A DNA stretch of 64,000 bases from an uncultured Myxococcales bacterium (GTDB taxonomy: Bacteria > Myxococcota_A > Polyangia > Polyangiales > Polyangiaceae): the NCBI GenBank assembly GCA_937872925.1, contig CALMUT010000372.1, positions 26,520 to 90,519 on the forward strand, given 5' to 3'. Positions 43,072 to 52,740 of the stretch are shown piece by piece (the first letter of the stretch is position 1; each line of letters opens with the position of its first letter). A program made the position numbers and the translations under genes. The notes beneath the pieces were generated by a model. The model saw only the letters and a program-made list of their open reading frames with translations, was not told the DNA's origin and searched no databases.

Positions 43072-43905
43072 ATGACTCGATACAAGCTACTCGTCACCGA
43101 TCTGGACGGCACGCTGCTCGCGTCAGACGGGATTGCACATGCGCGTGATGCGACGGCGCTGCGCGAGCTGATCGATCGCGGCGTTGCCGTCAGCCTGTGC
43201 ACCGGGCGCATGTATTCCGGCACGCGCCATGTGGCCCGGGATGTCGGGCTAGAAGGCCCGGTGGGCTGCTTGGACGGCAGCCACGTCGTGGACACCCGCT
43301 CCGACCGCGAGATGGCGGTGCACGCTTTGAGCGAGCTGGCGACCGAGACGCTGCTTTCCACCTTGAGCTTCCACGGCGCGACCCCCTTCGTCTTCGCAGG
43401 TGACTCCATTTTCCACGACGAAAGCGGAGACCACTACCGCGACTTCGTGCAGATCTGGTCCGAGCGCATGGAGCGCACCTCCAGTGACAATCCCACGCCC
43501 TGGCGCGGATCCAAAGTCGCAGCTGTGGTCTCCCTGGGGCAGGAACACCACGTACGCGAGGCCGCCTCGAAGTTGGGGGATCAGGCGGAGCACGTGCAGG
43601 TGGCGCTGTTCCCGGTAAGTCACCCGGCGTACCGCGGCAGCTGGGGCATGGTCGTACGGCGCGCCGGCGTGACCAAAGCCACGGCGCTGAACGAACTCTG
43701 CAAGCACTACAGCATCTCGCTGGACGAGGTTGTTGCCGTCGGCGACTGGCTCAACGACGTGCCCATGTTGAAGGCGGCTGGGCGGTCCTTTGCCATGGGG
43801 CAAGCGCCCAGCGCGGTCAAAAGCGTCGCCACAGACGTGCTTGAGTCCGACACCTGGTCGGGCGGTGGCATCGAAGAAGCGGCGAGGCGGGCTGGCCTGT
43901 TGTGA
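43072..43905 (+). CDS. Cof-type HAD-superfamily phosphatase
   Basis: 277 residues. HAD motifs are present: nucleophile Asp in LLVTDLDGTLL, Thr/Ser motif II in SLCTGR, Lys in motif III, and the acidic GDWLNDVPMLKAAG of motif IV. A roughly 100-residue cap domain is of the Cof (C2B) type, which dephosphorylates sugar phosphates and cofactors. It lies directly after rpmA and before a membrane protein, with short spacings. Confidence 0.9.
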   Translation: MTRYKLLVTDLDGTLLASDGIAHARDATALRELIDRGVAVSLCTGRMYSGTRHVARDVGLEGPVGCLDGSHVVDTRSDREMAVHALSELATETLLSTLSFHGATPFVFAGDSIFHDESGDHYRDFVQIWSERMERTSSDNPTPWRGSKVAAVVSLGQEHHVREAASKLGDQAEHVQVALFPVSHPAYRGSWGMVVRRAGVTKATALNELCKHYSISLDEVVAVGDWLNDVPMLKAAGRSFAMGQAPSAVKSVATDVLESDTWSGGGIEEAARRAGLL

Positions 43906-43929
43906 ACTCCCGGGGTAGGCACTAGCGAC

Positions 43930-44547
43930 ATGAGTGCGGATAGCGAAGAGGCGCCGAAGCGCCCCGTCTACCTGGTCATCGCGCTGATGGCGATGTGGCT
44001 GACTGGAATGAACGCCGCCGCGGAGGGTTGGTTCGCCATCGAGGTGATCCAGAATCCACTCGTTTCCGCGCCCTCCAGCGTTGGCGCCGCAGATCTGGAC
44101 AGCGTGGTGCAGTTTGCGTTGATTGCCGCCATTGCGGACAACGCCCGCTACGCTCTGCCTCTCGGGATCGCCGAGTTGATCCTCGGCAGCATGCTGGTGC
44201 TGATCGCCGCCAAGGCGCTGTTCGGGCGCCGCGCATCTCCGTCCTTTGCCTTACAAGTCATTTTCGCAAACCTAATCGTGATCATCGTCGGTTACGCCTT
44301 GCGGCAGCCCGTCCGCGAGCGCGTCGTGCAGGATGTCATGCAGAGCGGGCTAGAGGAGCGACCCGCACAGATCGCGCCGGCAGACTTCCAAGCGCTGATC
44401 CACACCAAGTGGTGGTGGACATTCCGCGTGCACTTGGGACTTCGTCTTGCCGCACTTTCCTTGGCCGCTCTGGCGCTTTCCCGTCGCTCCGCCCGGGAGC
44501 TTCTAGAGCCAGACGGAAACGAACCCAGCACCGAAGAAGAAGGCTAA
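43930..44547 (+). CDS. Hypothetical four-helix membrane protein
   Basis: 205 residues. Hydrophobic helices appear near 14-32, 65-75, 78-100 (YALPLGIAELILGSMLVLIA), 110-128 (VIFANLIVIIVGYAL) and 170-190 (GLRLAALSLAALAL). It has acidic ends and no known motif. It starts 24 nt after the HAD gene and ends 9 nt before mutL, so it sits in the same operon. Confidence 0.65.
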   Translation: MSADSEEAPKRPVYLVIALMAMWLTGMNAAAEGWFAIEVIQNPLVSAPSSVGAADLDSVVQFALIAAIADNARYALPLGIAELILGSMLVLIAAKALFGRRASPSFALQVIFANLIVIIVGYALRQPVRERVVQDVMQSGLEERPAQIAPADFQALIHTKWWWTFRVHLGLRLAALSLAALALSRRSARELLEPDGNEPSTEEEG

Positions 44548-44556
44548 ACTCGCCCC

Positions 44557-46359
44557 GTGGCGAAAATCCACGTGCTCAGCGCCGACCTGGCGAACCAAAT
44601 CGCCGCCGGCGAAGTCGTCGAGCGCCCCGCGAGTGCCGTCAAAGAGTTAGTCGAAAACGCTTTGGACGCGGGAGCCACTCGCGTTGAAGTGGAAATCGAG
44701 GGTGGCGGCATCACGCGCATCTGCGTTAGCGACGACGGCCAAGGCATGGGCAGCGAGGACGCCCAGCTGTGTTTGCAGCGCCATGCAACGAGCAAGATCC
44801 GGGCGCTTTCCGATCTGGAAACCGTTGCCAGCTACGGTTTCCGCGGCGAAGCACTGCCAAGCATCGCGTCGGTCAGTCGCTTCCAAGTGATCACGCGCTC
44901 GCGAGACGAAGACGCCGGCACCCGCGTGCTCCTCGAAGGGGGCGGCGACGCTTCGACCACTCCGACCGGGCGCCCCGTGGGCACAACCGTCGAGGTGCGG
45001 GATCTCTTCTTCAATGTGCCCGCGCGCCGCAAGTTCTTGCGCTCTAGCGGCACAGAGTCCGGCCATGTGACGGAGGTCTTCGACTGCGCAGCGTTGGCGA
45101 ACCCTGAGGTTACGTTCATCTTGACCCGGGACGGTCGCAAGCTGCGCGAGTACCTGCGCTCGCCATCCCGGGAAGAGCGCGCGGCACAGGTGCTTGGTGA
45201 AGACAACCTGGCGCATTGCCGTGGAGAGCGCGGGCCGCTGCGGTTGGAGGCATTCTTATCGCGGCCCGAGCGGGCGCGCAGTGGCGCTGCGGGCTTGAAG
45301 TTGCTGGTCAACGGACGCCCGGTTAAAGACCGCGCGCTGGCGGTCACGGTCGCGCAGGCCTACGGCAGCGTTCTAGAACGCGGCCGCTATCCACGAGGCG
45401 TCGTGTATCTGGAGCTGCCGCCCCAGCTAGTGGACGTGAACGTGCATCCGCAGAAAGCGGAGATCCGCTTCGCGGACACCCGCGCTGCTATGGACGCAAC
45501 TTACTCCATCCTGACGAAGGCGCTGTCGACAGCGTTCTCGATCCCGGAGGCATCGCGTGCTCGCTGGGGCAGCGGCGGACGTGGCAAACGCCACGAGCCC
45601 GCAGTGCCGCCCACCACTGCGGTGGTAGAGCCCGCGCAGCGGGAAACCCAAACCAGCGACGCCTACCAGGCGAAGTCCGATCCCTGGGGGCTCGCAGCGC
45701 GGGTGGCCGCAGCAGAAGCGCCGCCCACCACGTTCGTGCGCGATTCCGCCGCGAGCCCGATCCGGCCCGCTCCAGAGATGCAATGGGCCAGCTTGCGCTT
45801 CGTGGCTCAGGTACGTCAGACGTATCTGATCTGCGAAGCGGAAGACGGACTGTACGTCCTAGACCAACATGCCGCGGCGGAGCGCGTCGCCTTCGATCGC
45901 TTGCGCAAGGCGTATCGGGATCGCTCGGTGGCCTCGCAGTCTTTACTCTTCCCTCTGACCATCGAAGTGACCGCCGCCGAAGCCGACTTCGTGATCGAAC
46001 ATGCGGACGCCATGCTGGGCGTGGGTCTCGATCTGCGGCCACGCGGCCCGGAGACCGTGAGCATCCACGCAGTCCCGCGCCTACTCCAACGCGCCAGCCC
46101 GGAGCGCCTCGTGCGCGACTTGCTTTCCGAGATGATGCGAACCGGCGGCCGCGGGTTTTCTGACGCCGTGGATCTCACTCTAGCCACCATGGCGTGCCAC
46201 GGGTCCATTCGTGCCGGCGACGTCATCTCGGCGGAAGAAGCAAAGTCGTTGCTGCGTTCCCTGGACGAAGCGGACTTCGCCGGGCACTGCCCCCACGGTC
46301 GTCCCGTCGTGACCGCCATGAGCTGGGCGGAGCTCGATCGTAAAGTCGGGCGTCGCTAG
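44557..46359 (+). CDS. mutL: DNA mismatch repair protein MutL
   Basis: 600 residues starting at GTG 44557. The GHKL ATPase domain is intact: NQIAAGEVVERPASAVKELV, DDGQGM and GFRGEALPSIASV. After a variable linker the C-terminal domain has DQHAAAERVAFDRL, ACHGSIRAGD and CPHGRP, the three elements of the endonuclease-type MutL. In the first element the last Glu of the DQHA-x2-E-x4-E motif is Asp, so metal binding may be altered but not clearly lost. It forms a complex with MutS. The gene overlaps no other. Confidence 0.96.
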   Translation: MAKIHVLSADLANQIAAGEVVERPASAVKELVENALDAGATRVEVEIEGGGITRICVSDDGQGMGSEDAQLCLQRHATSKIRALSDLETVASYGFRGEALPSIASVSRFQVITRSRDEDAGTRVLLEGGGDASTTPTGRPVGTTVEVRDLFFNVPARRKFLRSSGTESGHVTEVFDCAALANPEVTFILTRDGRKLREYLRSPSREERAAQVLGEDNLAHCRGERGPLRLEAFLSRPERARSGAAGLKLLVNGRPVKDRALAVTVAQAYGSVLERGRYPRGVVYLELPPQLVDVNVHPQKAEIRFADTRAAMDATYSILTKALSTAFSIPEASRARWGSGGRGKRHEPAVPPTTAVVEPAQRETQTSDAYQAKSDPWGLAARVAAAEAPPTTFVRDSAASPIRPAPEMQWASLRFVAQVRQTYLICEAEDGLYVLDQHAAAERVAFDRLRKAYRDRSVASQSLLFPLTIEVTAAEADFVIEHADAMLGVGLDLRPRGPETVSIHAVPRLLQRASPERLVRDLLSEMMRTGGRGFSDAVDLTLATMACHGSIRAGDVISAEEAKSLLRSLDEADFAGHCPHGRPVVTAMSWAELDRKVGRR

Positions 46360-46402
46360 TGTCGCTTGCGTTCTGGACGGCAGAGCCGTCCGTGCAAAGT
46401 TG

Positions 46403-47308
46403 ATGACCATGACCGGTTCGAAGGACACGCTGTTGGTCGTGGTGGGACCAACAGCTTCAGGCAAGACGGAGCTCGCGCTAAAAATGGCGCAGCGCCTGCA
46501 CGGCGAGATCGTCAGCGCCGACAGCGTACAGGTGTACCGCCATTTCGACATCGGCAGTGGCAAACCCAGCGCCGACGAGCAGGCCCGAGCAACGCACCAC
46601 CTCGTCGACATCGTTGATCCCACTGACAGCATGGACGCGGCCGCGTGGGCCGCCCGCGCCGACGCGGCCATCCGGGACATTCGCGCTCGCGGCCGTGTGC
46701 CCATTGTGTGCGGTGGCACGTTCCTCTGGGTCAAGGCGCTCTTGCGCGGACTCTCCCCCGCGCCCCGCGGAGATGAGACCCTGCGAGCGGCGCACCGCGC
46801 AATCGCCGAAGCCGAAGGCAGATCGGCCCTGCACGCGCGACTCGCGCAGGTCGACGCCGCCAGCGCCGAACGCCTCAATCCGAATGACTTCGTCCGAGTG
46901 AGCCGCGCCCTCGAGGTATTCGAGCTGTCGGGCAAGCCCATGAGTCAATGGCAAGCCGAACACGGTTTCAAAGACGCGCGCTACGCCGCCCGCCTCATCG
47001 GCGTCCGGCGCACACCAGAGGAATTGGACCAGCGCATTCGTTTGCGGGCAGCGGCCATGTTTGAAGCCGGCTGGGTCGAGGAAGTGCGCCGCCTGACCGG
47101 GCGCGGCTTTGCCGCCACCAAGCCCATGGCGGCGGTGGGCTACAAACAAGTCCTCGCAGCCGTCAGCGCGGAGACGCCGCCCAGTGCCGAAGCGCTGTTG
47201 GACGAAGTGGTCCGCGCGACGCGTGTCTTCGCCCGCAGACAGCGCACCTGGCTGCGGGACGAGGACGTCCAGTGGCTCAGCGAGGGTGCGGCGCTGGACG
47301 GCGCCTAG
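46403..47308 (+). CDS. miaA: tRNA dimethylallyltransferase
   Basis: About 301 residues. The P-loop GPTASGKTELALKMA and the substrate loop SADSVQVYRHFDIGSGKPS are typical, as are PMAAVGYKQVL and the C-terminal RRQRTWLRDE that contacts tRNA. It transfers a dimethylallyl group to A37 of tRNAs reading codons beginning with U. Starts at 46400 (TTG), 46403 and 46409 are possible. It follows mutL, the same order seen in several proteobacteria (mutL-miaA). Confidence 0.96.
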   Translation: MTMTGSKDTLLVVVGPTASGKTELALKMAQRLHGEIVSADSVQVYRHFDIGSGKPSADEQARATHHLVDIVDPTDSMDAAAWAARADAAIRDIRARGRVPIVCGGTFLWVKALLRGLSPAPRGDETLRAAHRAIAEAEGRSALHARLAQVDAASAERLNPNDFVRVSRALEVFELSGKPMSQWQAEHGFKDARYAARLIGVRRTPEELDQRIRLRAAAMFEAGWVEEVRRLTGRGFAATKPMAAVGYKQVLAAVSAETPPSAEALLDEVVRATRVFARRQRTWLRDEDVQWLSEGAALDGA

Positions 47309-47442
47309 GCGCTGTAAGAGTCATCCCAGCATGCGTCCAGACGAGTCGCACCCCCCGTCCGGACAACGACGACCTCTTTCGTGGTTGTTTCCGAAATTTT
47401 GTGTGACAGATCTCCGGCACGCCCTTTGCGTAGGCGAAAGGC

Positions 47443-48444
47443 ATGCGTATTTTCAAAGCAGCGTGGGTCTTCGGTGTTTCGATCGTTGTCGCTGGCTGTG
47501 CGGCCACGGAAGCGCCGACTGAAGTGGGCGATGTGGGCGACACTTCTGGAGAATCGCTCAAGGTCGGCTGCAACTTGGCGCGAGCGGACATCCTCGCAAG
47601 TGTGCAGGGCGGACGTCGGACCGCTATCGAACGCGGCTTTACTTGGTACGACGCACAGGTTTCGTACAACCAGAGCAGCCAGTACGACGGCTACCGCACG
47701 GATTGCTCGGGATTTGTGTCCATGTGCTGGCAACTCAGCTCCTCCTACACCACCGCCAACTTCGTCGGCGACACTGCCGATTGGACCAGCTTGGCGAGCT
47801 TTGACGATCTCGTGCCTGCTGACGCCATGGTGTACCGCACGGGCGGCAAAGGACACATCGTGATGTTCGTCGGTTGGAACGACAGCGCCAAGACCGAAGC
47901 GTGTGTGCTGGAGCAGGCAAGCACCGCGGAAGACATGCAGTTCCGCGCGCGCACGACCTCCTCACTGCTATCGGGCGGCTACCACGCGATCCGGGCGACC
48001 AAGTTCGGGGCCAGCACAACAAGCGGCGGTAATGGCCAGTGCTTCTGCGACGCGGAATGCGTGCAAAACGGCGACTGCTGCGCCAGCTGTCCCGGCGGGA
48101 CCTCCGGCACTGGCGGCGGAACCAGTGGCAGCGGCGGCAGCGGCGGCGCGGGCCAGTGCTTCTGCGACGCCGAGTGCGTGCAAGCCGGTGACTGTTGCGC
48201 GAGTTGCCCGAATGGCAGCGGTAGCGCGGGCGCCGGCGGCAGCGGCGGCGCGGGTCAGTGCTTCTGCGACGCCGAGTGCGTTCAAGCGGGTGACTGTTGC
48301 CCCAGCTGTCCAGGTGGCAGCGGCGGAAGTGCCGGCGGCGGTGGGAGCGCTGGCGGCGGCGGTGGGAGCGCTGGCGGCGGCGGACAGTGCTTTTGCGACC
48401 TGGCCTGTTGGTTCAACGGTGACTGTTGCGCCGTGTGTCCGTAG
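47443..48444 (+). CDS. NlpC/P60-like lipoprotein with four Cys-rich repeats
   Basis: 333 residues with lipobox VVAGCAATE. The N-terminal domain (about 40-190) has a Cys-peptidase-like start YRTDCSGFVSMCW and a His in GGKGHIVMFVGW, the usual NlpC/P60 pair, so peptidoglycan hydrolysis is possible. Four copies of a Cys module (CFCDAECVQAGDCCASC and variants) follow, separated by Gly/Ser-rich linkers; they resemble somatomedin-B knots. The third polar residue of the catalytic triad was not located. A sigma54-like site overlaps the start codon region and was rejected as a functional promoter. Confidence 0.75.
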   Translation: MRIFKAAWVFGVSIVVAGCAATEAPTEVGDVGDTSGESLKVGCNLARADILASVQGGRRTAIERGFTWYDAQVSYNQSSQYDGYRTDCSGFVSMCWQLSSSYTTANFVGDTADWTSLASFDDLVPADAMVYRTGGKGHIVMFVGWNDSAKTEACVLEQASTAEDMQFRARTTSSLLSGGYHAIRATKFGASTTSGGNGQCFCDAECVQNGDCCASCPGGTSGTGGGTSGSGGSGGAGQCFCDAECVQAGDCCASCPNGSGSAGAGGSGGAGQCFCDAECVQAGDCCPSCPGGSGGSAGGGGSAGGGGGSAGGGGQCFCDLACWFNGDCCAVCP

Positions 48445-48702
48445 AACTACGTGTCGGCGGCCCCCAGATTCACCACCAGTCGGATCCAGACTCACACCCG
48501 ATGCGAACCGATCAAGAGTGCGTGCCAGGGGGAGGACGCTAAGAGAAAAAGTGATGTGTATGCTAAGTATTTTCTCCGCTCGGCTCCCCCCTCGAACGCC
48601 GTGTTTCAATCGGTTCGCCGCGGCGTGCGCATTGCTGATCGGTTGCTGCTGAAACGCTGAAAGACGTGTAAGTACGCACCCGACTGCCGCGTTCTCACTC
48701 CC

Positions 48703-49020
48703 ATGGCGGCTTCGGTTCGTCCAAGAAGTCGTGGGCTCGTGGTTGCGGGCCTCGCATGCGTGCTCGCGCTTTGCGCGATTGGGAGCGCGGCGGTGATGAT
48801 CTACCTGTGGCGCATGTCTGCGCTATGCGCGGCAACGCCGGGATGCCGCTCGAACGCGGGCATCGTGATCGTGCTGGGTTACGGGAGCACGGTGCTTGCC
48901 ATCGCGCTGTCCACGCTCCTTGCCGCCGGAACCGAGCACCCGGCGCGCCGCTACGCGTGGTACGGAAACGTGCTTGCCGTCGTGATGCTGCTGATCGGGC
49001 ACCTCGCAATCGCAGCGTAA
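48703..49020 (+). CDS. Small two-to-three-helix membrane protein
   Basis: 105 residues with hydrophobic helices near 12-36 (GLVVAGLACVLALCAIGSAA), 50-70 (AGIVIVLGYGSTVLAIALS) and 85-103 (GNVLAVVMLLIGHLAIA). No known motif. The 258-bp gap before it contains an AT-rich patch near 48540-48580 that may hold its promoter, but no good -35 was found. Confidence 0.6.
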   Translation: MAASVRPRSRGLVVAGLACVLALCAIGSAAVMIYLWRMSALCAATPGCRSNAGIVIVLGYGSTVLAIALSTLLAAGTEHPARRYAWYGNVLAVVMLLIGHLAIAA

Positions 49021-49184
49021 CCCCTGGACAGTGTGGCCCGTCGCGGGAAGAGTGGCCCAGGGTGACCGCGCGCCTCGACCCAACCCAATCACCATCCATC
49101 CTCGACTCAGGCCGAGTCCAACACCGAGCGAAGAAGCGAAGGTCAAGCGGTCGGGTGACGCCCGCGGCGGGAACGTGCCCGCTG

Positions 49185-49823
49185 CTACGCTGACTCTGCG
49201 TCGGGTTGCGCGTCGGGGTGCGCGGCCGCCCACGCCGGTGATCGCTTCAGAGACGCCTCCGCACGCAGCAGGGTGGGTAGCGCGGACAGGTCCATGCCGA
49301 AGCGCCGTGCGTTGTACAGCTGTGGTGCGAGGAACAAGTCCGCAGCAGTAACGCTGTCCCCCACCAGGGATTCCCCGGCCAAAGGCGCCGCGGCGGACTC
49401 GAGGGCAAGCAAACCCCGCGCGATAAACGCGGTGGCCCACGCCTTCTTATCGGCACCGAGCCGATCGATTTCATTCAACACGTGGAGATTCTGGGCGGGT
49501 TGGATGCCCGCGTTGACCATCTCCACCAGCTGACGCACGCGCGCACGGAGCAGGGCATCTTTGGGGTAGAGCGCCGGGGTCGGGTGCGTCTCTTCCAGAT
49601 ACTCAATGATGGCGACGGATTGCGTGAGGCGCACGCTGCTGCCTGCATGCTCCAGCTCCAGGATTGGGACCTGGCGCAGTGGACTCTTTTGATCAAATCC
49701 CGCTGCATGCTGCTCGGCGTTGAGCAAATGCACTGGAACGACCTCGTAGCTGAGACCCTTGATGCCAAGCGCCAGCCGGACCCTCCAGGAACAGCTGGAG
49801 CGCCAAAACGAGTAGAGTTTCAT
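49185..49823 (-). CDS. maiA: Maleylacetoacetate isomerase (zeta-class glutathione S-transferase)
   Basis: 212 residues from the ATG at 49823 with GGAGG 5 nt upstream. The zeta-class signature SSCSWRVRLAL is near the N-terminus, followed by PLRQVPILEL and TQSVAIIEYLEETHP. It isomerises maleylacetoacetate to fumarylacetoacetate in tyrosine breakdown using glutathione. Neither homogentisate dioxygenase nor fumarylacetoacetase is adjacent. Its glutathione dependence fits the gshB and ggt genes in the window. Confidence 0.92.
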   Translation of the reverse strand: MKLYSFWRSSCSWRVRLALGIKGLSYEVVPVHLLNAEQHAAGFDQKSPLRQVPILELEHAGSSVRLTQSVAIIEYLEETHPTPALYPKDALLRARVRQLVEMVNAGIQPAQNLHVLNEIDRLGADKKAWATAFIARGLLALESAAAPLAGESLVGDSVTAADLFLAPQLYNARRFGMDLSALPTLLRAEASLKRSPAWAAAHPDAQPDAESA

Positions 49824-49884
49824 CACCGCCTCCGCAGGGATGCGTAGGACATCGCGCCCGCGGTGGCTAGAGGCGCGACCGGCG

Positions 49885-50736
49885 TCAGAGCTTCAACGAC
49901 GCGTCCAAGAGGTCGAAGAACGTCTCGGGCGTGAACTCGCGTCCACTGAACGCTGCGGGGGCGGCGTCGGGAGCGATGGCGGGGCGCGCGGTGACCTCGG
50001 CGGAAATGGGCTTGGGTGGCGCGACGGCGTGGGGCTCGGGCGGGATAGACGGCGGGCGATCCTGGACGTCGATCTCAATCACGCCGGAGACGGACTCTTC
50101 TAGGTCGACGGTGGCACCAAGCTGCTCGGTGGTCGGAACATCGACCGGCGAAGGAGTCGTGCCGAGCAGATCGTCTACGTCGTCGATGGGCGCGATGTCT
50201 CGGGGCACCGCAGGCGCGGAAAAACCTTGCACCGGGGGCGCCTCTTGGGGGCCGGATTCCGGAGGCGGCGTCTTGAGGGGGATTTCGCGACCCTCTTGAT
50301 CGATCTGTTCGGCTGCACCGGCCAGGGCTTCACTCATGCTGGCCGCTGTCTTGGGTCGGCGCGACGAAGCGGGAGGTTCGTCGACCTGGAACGCCTCGTC
50401 GGGCTCGTCCACTGTGAGCTCAACGGGCAGCGGCTCTTCGGTGATGTCCACAATCTCCGCGTCGAGCAGCTCAAGATCTTCAATGGACTCGCCACCCATT
50501 TCGATCTCGGGCGCATCGTCGTCGATGGTTTCGGCAGCGACACTGGGCGTGGCATCGACCGGCGCAGCAAATGCCGGCTCGACGACTTCCGGCTCGGCCA
50601 TTTCGACAACGTCGTCGATAGGTGCTTCTTCCGCGACCGCGGCCGCCGCAGCTTGCATCCGGGCAGGGCGAGGCAGCGCAGCGTTCCGCTGAATGCGGGC
50701 CAGCAGTCCCTGGAGTTTGTCGATGCTTGCGCTCAT
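49885..50736 (-). CDS. Hypothetical protein, acidic Pro-rich, coupled to upstream gene
   Basis: 283 residues from the ATG at 50736. A short helical start (MSASIDKLQGLLARIQRNA) is followed by a long Pro/Ala/Asp/Glu-rich, probably disordered region. A short ordered C-terminus follows (FTPETFFDLLDASLKL), perhaps an interaction peptide. Its start codon overlaps the upstream stop (ATGA). There are no domains. Function unknown. Confidence 0.55.
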   Translation of the reverse strand: MSASIDKLQGLLARIQRNAALPRPARMQAAAAAVAEEAPIDDVVEMAEPEVVEPAFAAPVDATPSVAAETIDDDAPEIEMGGESIEDLELLDAEIVDITEEPLPVELTVDEPDEAFQVDEPPASSRRPKTAASMSEALAGAAEQIDQEGREIPLKTPPPESGPQEAPPVQGFSAPAVPRDIAPIDDVDDLLGTTPSPVDVPTTEQLGATVDLEESVSGVIEIDVQDRPPSIPPEPHAVAPPKPISAEVTARPAIAPDAAPAAFSGREFTPETFFDLLDASLKL

Positions 50737-51284
50737 ACGTTCCCCGCCTGCAGCCGCACGATGACGTCGCCCCAGGCCACCCCTTCGCTCAGCCAGCCGC
50801 TGGCCTTGCCTGCGGTGCTGGCACTGAGCGCGGCGAAACGCGCGACGGTGTCTTCGCGAGTCAAAAAGACGATACGCACGTCGCGACCCGCCCCACGCTG
50901 CATGGCCCCTTCGAGCACGGCTGCGACTAACGCGTCTCCCGCAGCGCCCAGCGGACTGCCTTCGACGGTAAAGATCAAGGCACGGCCCCAGCGCTCGATG
51001 CCCAGATTGCCCAGGCCGAGCAACGCCAAATCGCCACCGAAGTGATCGACAACGCCTTCGATGGATGCGCCTTTGATGCCGTCTCCAAGGCGCGCGGCGA
51101 CGCGCCGACCCACTTCGGTGCCCATACGTCGGCCGAAATCCGTCACAGACTCCGCACCGGCCGCCGTACACAGCTCCAATAAGGCGTCAGGTGGCACGAG
51201 CACACGCGCGCCCTCCAGGTCGATGTGTCCGGCCGCTAGATTGAACTTTACGGCGTGTGAGGGGTCGAAACGCATCGTGCTCAT
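50733..51284 (-). CDS. Conserved hypothetical protein
   Basis: 183 residues from the ATG at 51284. The sequence is compact and likely alpha/beta: VLVPPDALLELCTAAGAES, FGRRMGTEVGRRVAARLGDG and WGRALIFTVEGSPLG. It may belong to a hydrocarbon-binding-type fold (DFGRRMGTEVG resembles V4R-like helices), but this is only a guess. It is translationally coupled by ATGA to the following gene. The strand opposite carries the divergent protein at 51322, 37 bp away. Confidence 0.6.
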   Translation of the reverse strand: MSTMRFDPSHAVKFNLAAGHIDLEGARVLVPPDALLELCTAAGAESVTDFGRRMGTEVGRRVAARLGDGIKGASIEGVVDHFGGDLALLGLGNLGIERWGRALIFTVEGSPLGAAGDALVAAVLEGAMQRGAGRDVRIVFLTREDTVARFAALSASTAGKASGWLSEGVAWGDVIVRLQAGNV

Positions 51285-51321
51285 AGCGACTTCCGAGCCA
51301 GGCTGCCAGTATAGGGCCCCC

Positions 51322-52740
51322 GTGCGCTTCCCTGTCAAATACCCGGGGTCTTTCCGCGGTCGAATCCGGCGGGCGCTGCTTTTTTGTGGTCTTTGGCTAG
51401 GCGGCGCAGTGCTGCTCATATCTCCAGTCGCCTCAGGGCAAACCAAACGGATACCGGGAATCCTTTTCGGGGGCGGCAGCGAGCAAAAGCCGGCTCCGGT
51501 GGTAACGGATCCTTGGCTCCCTGTCGGTGCTCAGGTCGGAGCACTTGCTCCGCGACCGGAAGCCGCTGGCCGTGCGTGTTCGACGCGCACTCCGGTCTGC
51601 GTGCACTGGGACGCCTCGACGGCAGAGAGCGCACCGCAAGCGCTTTTCGCTCTGGAAACCGCGTATTCGAAGCTGGTGCATGCCTTGGGGCTTCCGGCGC
51701 CACGCGCGGATTTCGGAGAAGGCGGCAGTGATGCCCTCGACTTCTACATCACTCCTGACGCGCCGCTGACGGGCAACGTCCGCCGCGCGCACACTGGGCA
51801 CGCGCTCTTTGATAGCGCCGCCGCCTACTGCACAGGCCCGGGCACGCTGCCGTGGGATCGCCAGGCGACCCTGTGCGTTGCCGAAGCGATCGCGTGGCGT
51901 ATCAATGCCGCGACATCGCCGCACATCAAACGCGCGTACGCGACGCATGTGTGGAACACCATCGGGTATCCAACCAGCCTGGACTTGGAACAGCTCGACG
52001 ACTTGCAGGCTAACCCGCAACTGGGGATCGCGACGCGCGAGCTGGGACCAGTCTCAGAAGCTTCCGGCCTTTGGTTCGAGTACTTGGAGCAACGGCTCGG
52101 CCGAGGCGTACCCCTTGGGGTGTCCACGGCAATGTTGGCGCAATCAGCCACGCAGACTCCCGCGCGCAGCTTTGAATGGCACGCCGAACCCGATATCTTC
52201 GATGTGTTGCGGCGCACTCTCGACGACAAGCCGCGCAAGATTGCGGATCTGTTCTTGGGCTTCGGCGTGGCGCGCGCGTTCTTGGGCAGCCGCGACGATG
52301 GCACGCATATGCCAACTCTGGGCTGGGCGGGGCGCTTTGGCGCCGCGCGCGTGGATTGGTCCCTCAAATTCTCCTCGTTGCCCAGGCGCGTCGGAGTCTT
52401 GCGTCCGCTTTCGCCCACGGGCAGCGTGTACGTGTGGCTCTCCCTCGATCACGTGCCCAAGGGGAAAACCCTGGGATTTCAGGCCGAGTGGGAGCCGCCC
52501 GCGGCGTTCCACTGGGCGCTCGTGCGCGTGGACAAAGACGGTCGGGAGCTTGGACGTATGCTGGCACCGTTCACGGAGCGTGGCACCGAGGCAGAACAAA
52601 CCTTGGTGCAGCTCGAGGGCGCCATGGGGGTGCTGGTCGTAGGCACGAGCCTTGGTGGCGTCGACCCGACGCACCCCTTCGATCCGGACGTGGCACCGCA
52701 TGAGCCCCACGGCTGCACCGTCTACCTGGCAGCCATCTAG
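51322..52740 (+). CDS. Exported hypothetical protein
   Basis: 472 residues from a GTG at 51322. An Arg-rich start (FPVKYPGSFRGRIRRA) leads to a hydrophobic signal peptide (LLFCGLWLGGAVLLISPVASG). The mature part is Cys-poor with mixed helices and strands. CVAEAIAWRIN and HIKRAYATHVWNTIG resemble a metallopeptidase-like region, but no HExxH is present. The C-terminus is beta-rich. Family unknown. It may be cotranscribed with the sulfatase-fold gene that overlaps or abuts its end. Confidence 0.6.
   Translation: MRFPVKYPGSFRGRIRRALLFCGLWLGGAVLLISPVASGQTKRIPGILFGGGSEQKPAPVVTDPWLPVGAQVGALAPRPEAAGRACSTRTPVCVHWDASTAESAPQALFALETAYSKLVHALGLPAPRADFGEGGSDALDFYITPDAPLTGNVRRAHTGHALFDSAAAYCTGPGTLPWDRQATLCVAEAIAWRINAATSPHIKRAYATHVWNTIGYPTSLDLEQLDDLQANPQLGIATRELGPVSEASGLWFEYLEQRLGRGVPLGVSTAMLAQSATQTPARSFEWHAEPDIFDVLRRTLDDKPRKIADLFLGFGVARAFLGSRDDGTHMPTLGWAGRFGAARVDWSLKFSSLPRRVGVLRPLSPTGSVYVWLSLDHVPKGKTLGFQAEWEPPAAFHWALVRVDKDGRELGRMLAPFTERGTEAEQTLVQLEGAMGVLVVGTSLGGVDPTHPFDPDVAPHEPHGCTVYLAAI

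Noticed and set aside
47416..47430. Good sigma54-type site (GGCACG, N4, TTGC) before the NlpC-like gene
   Set aside because: The expected transcript start would fall at 47440, only 3 nt before the ATG, leaving no room for the ribosome-binding site at 47433-47441.
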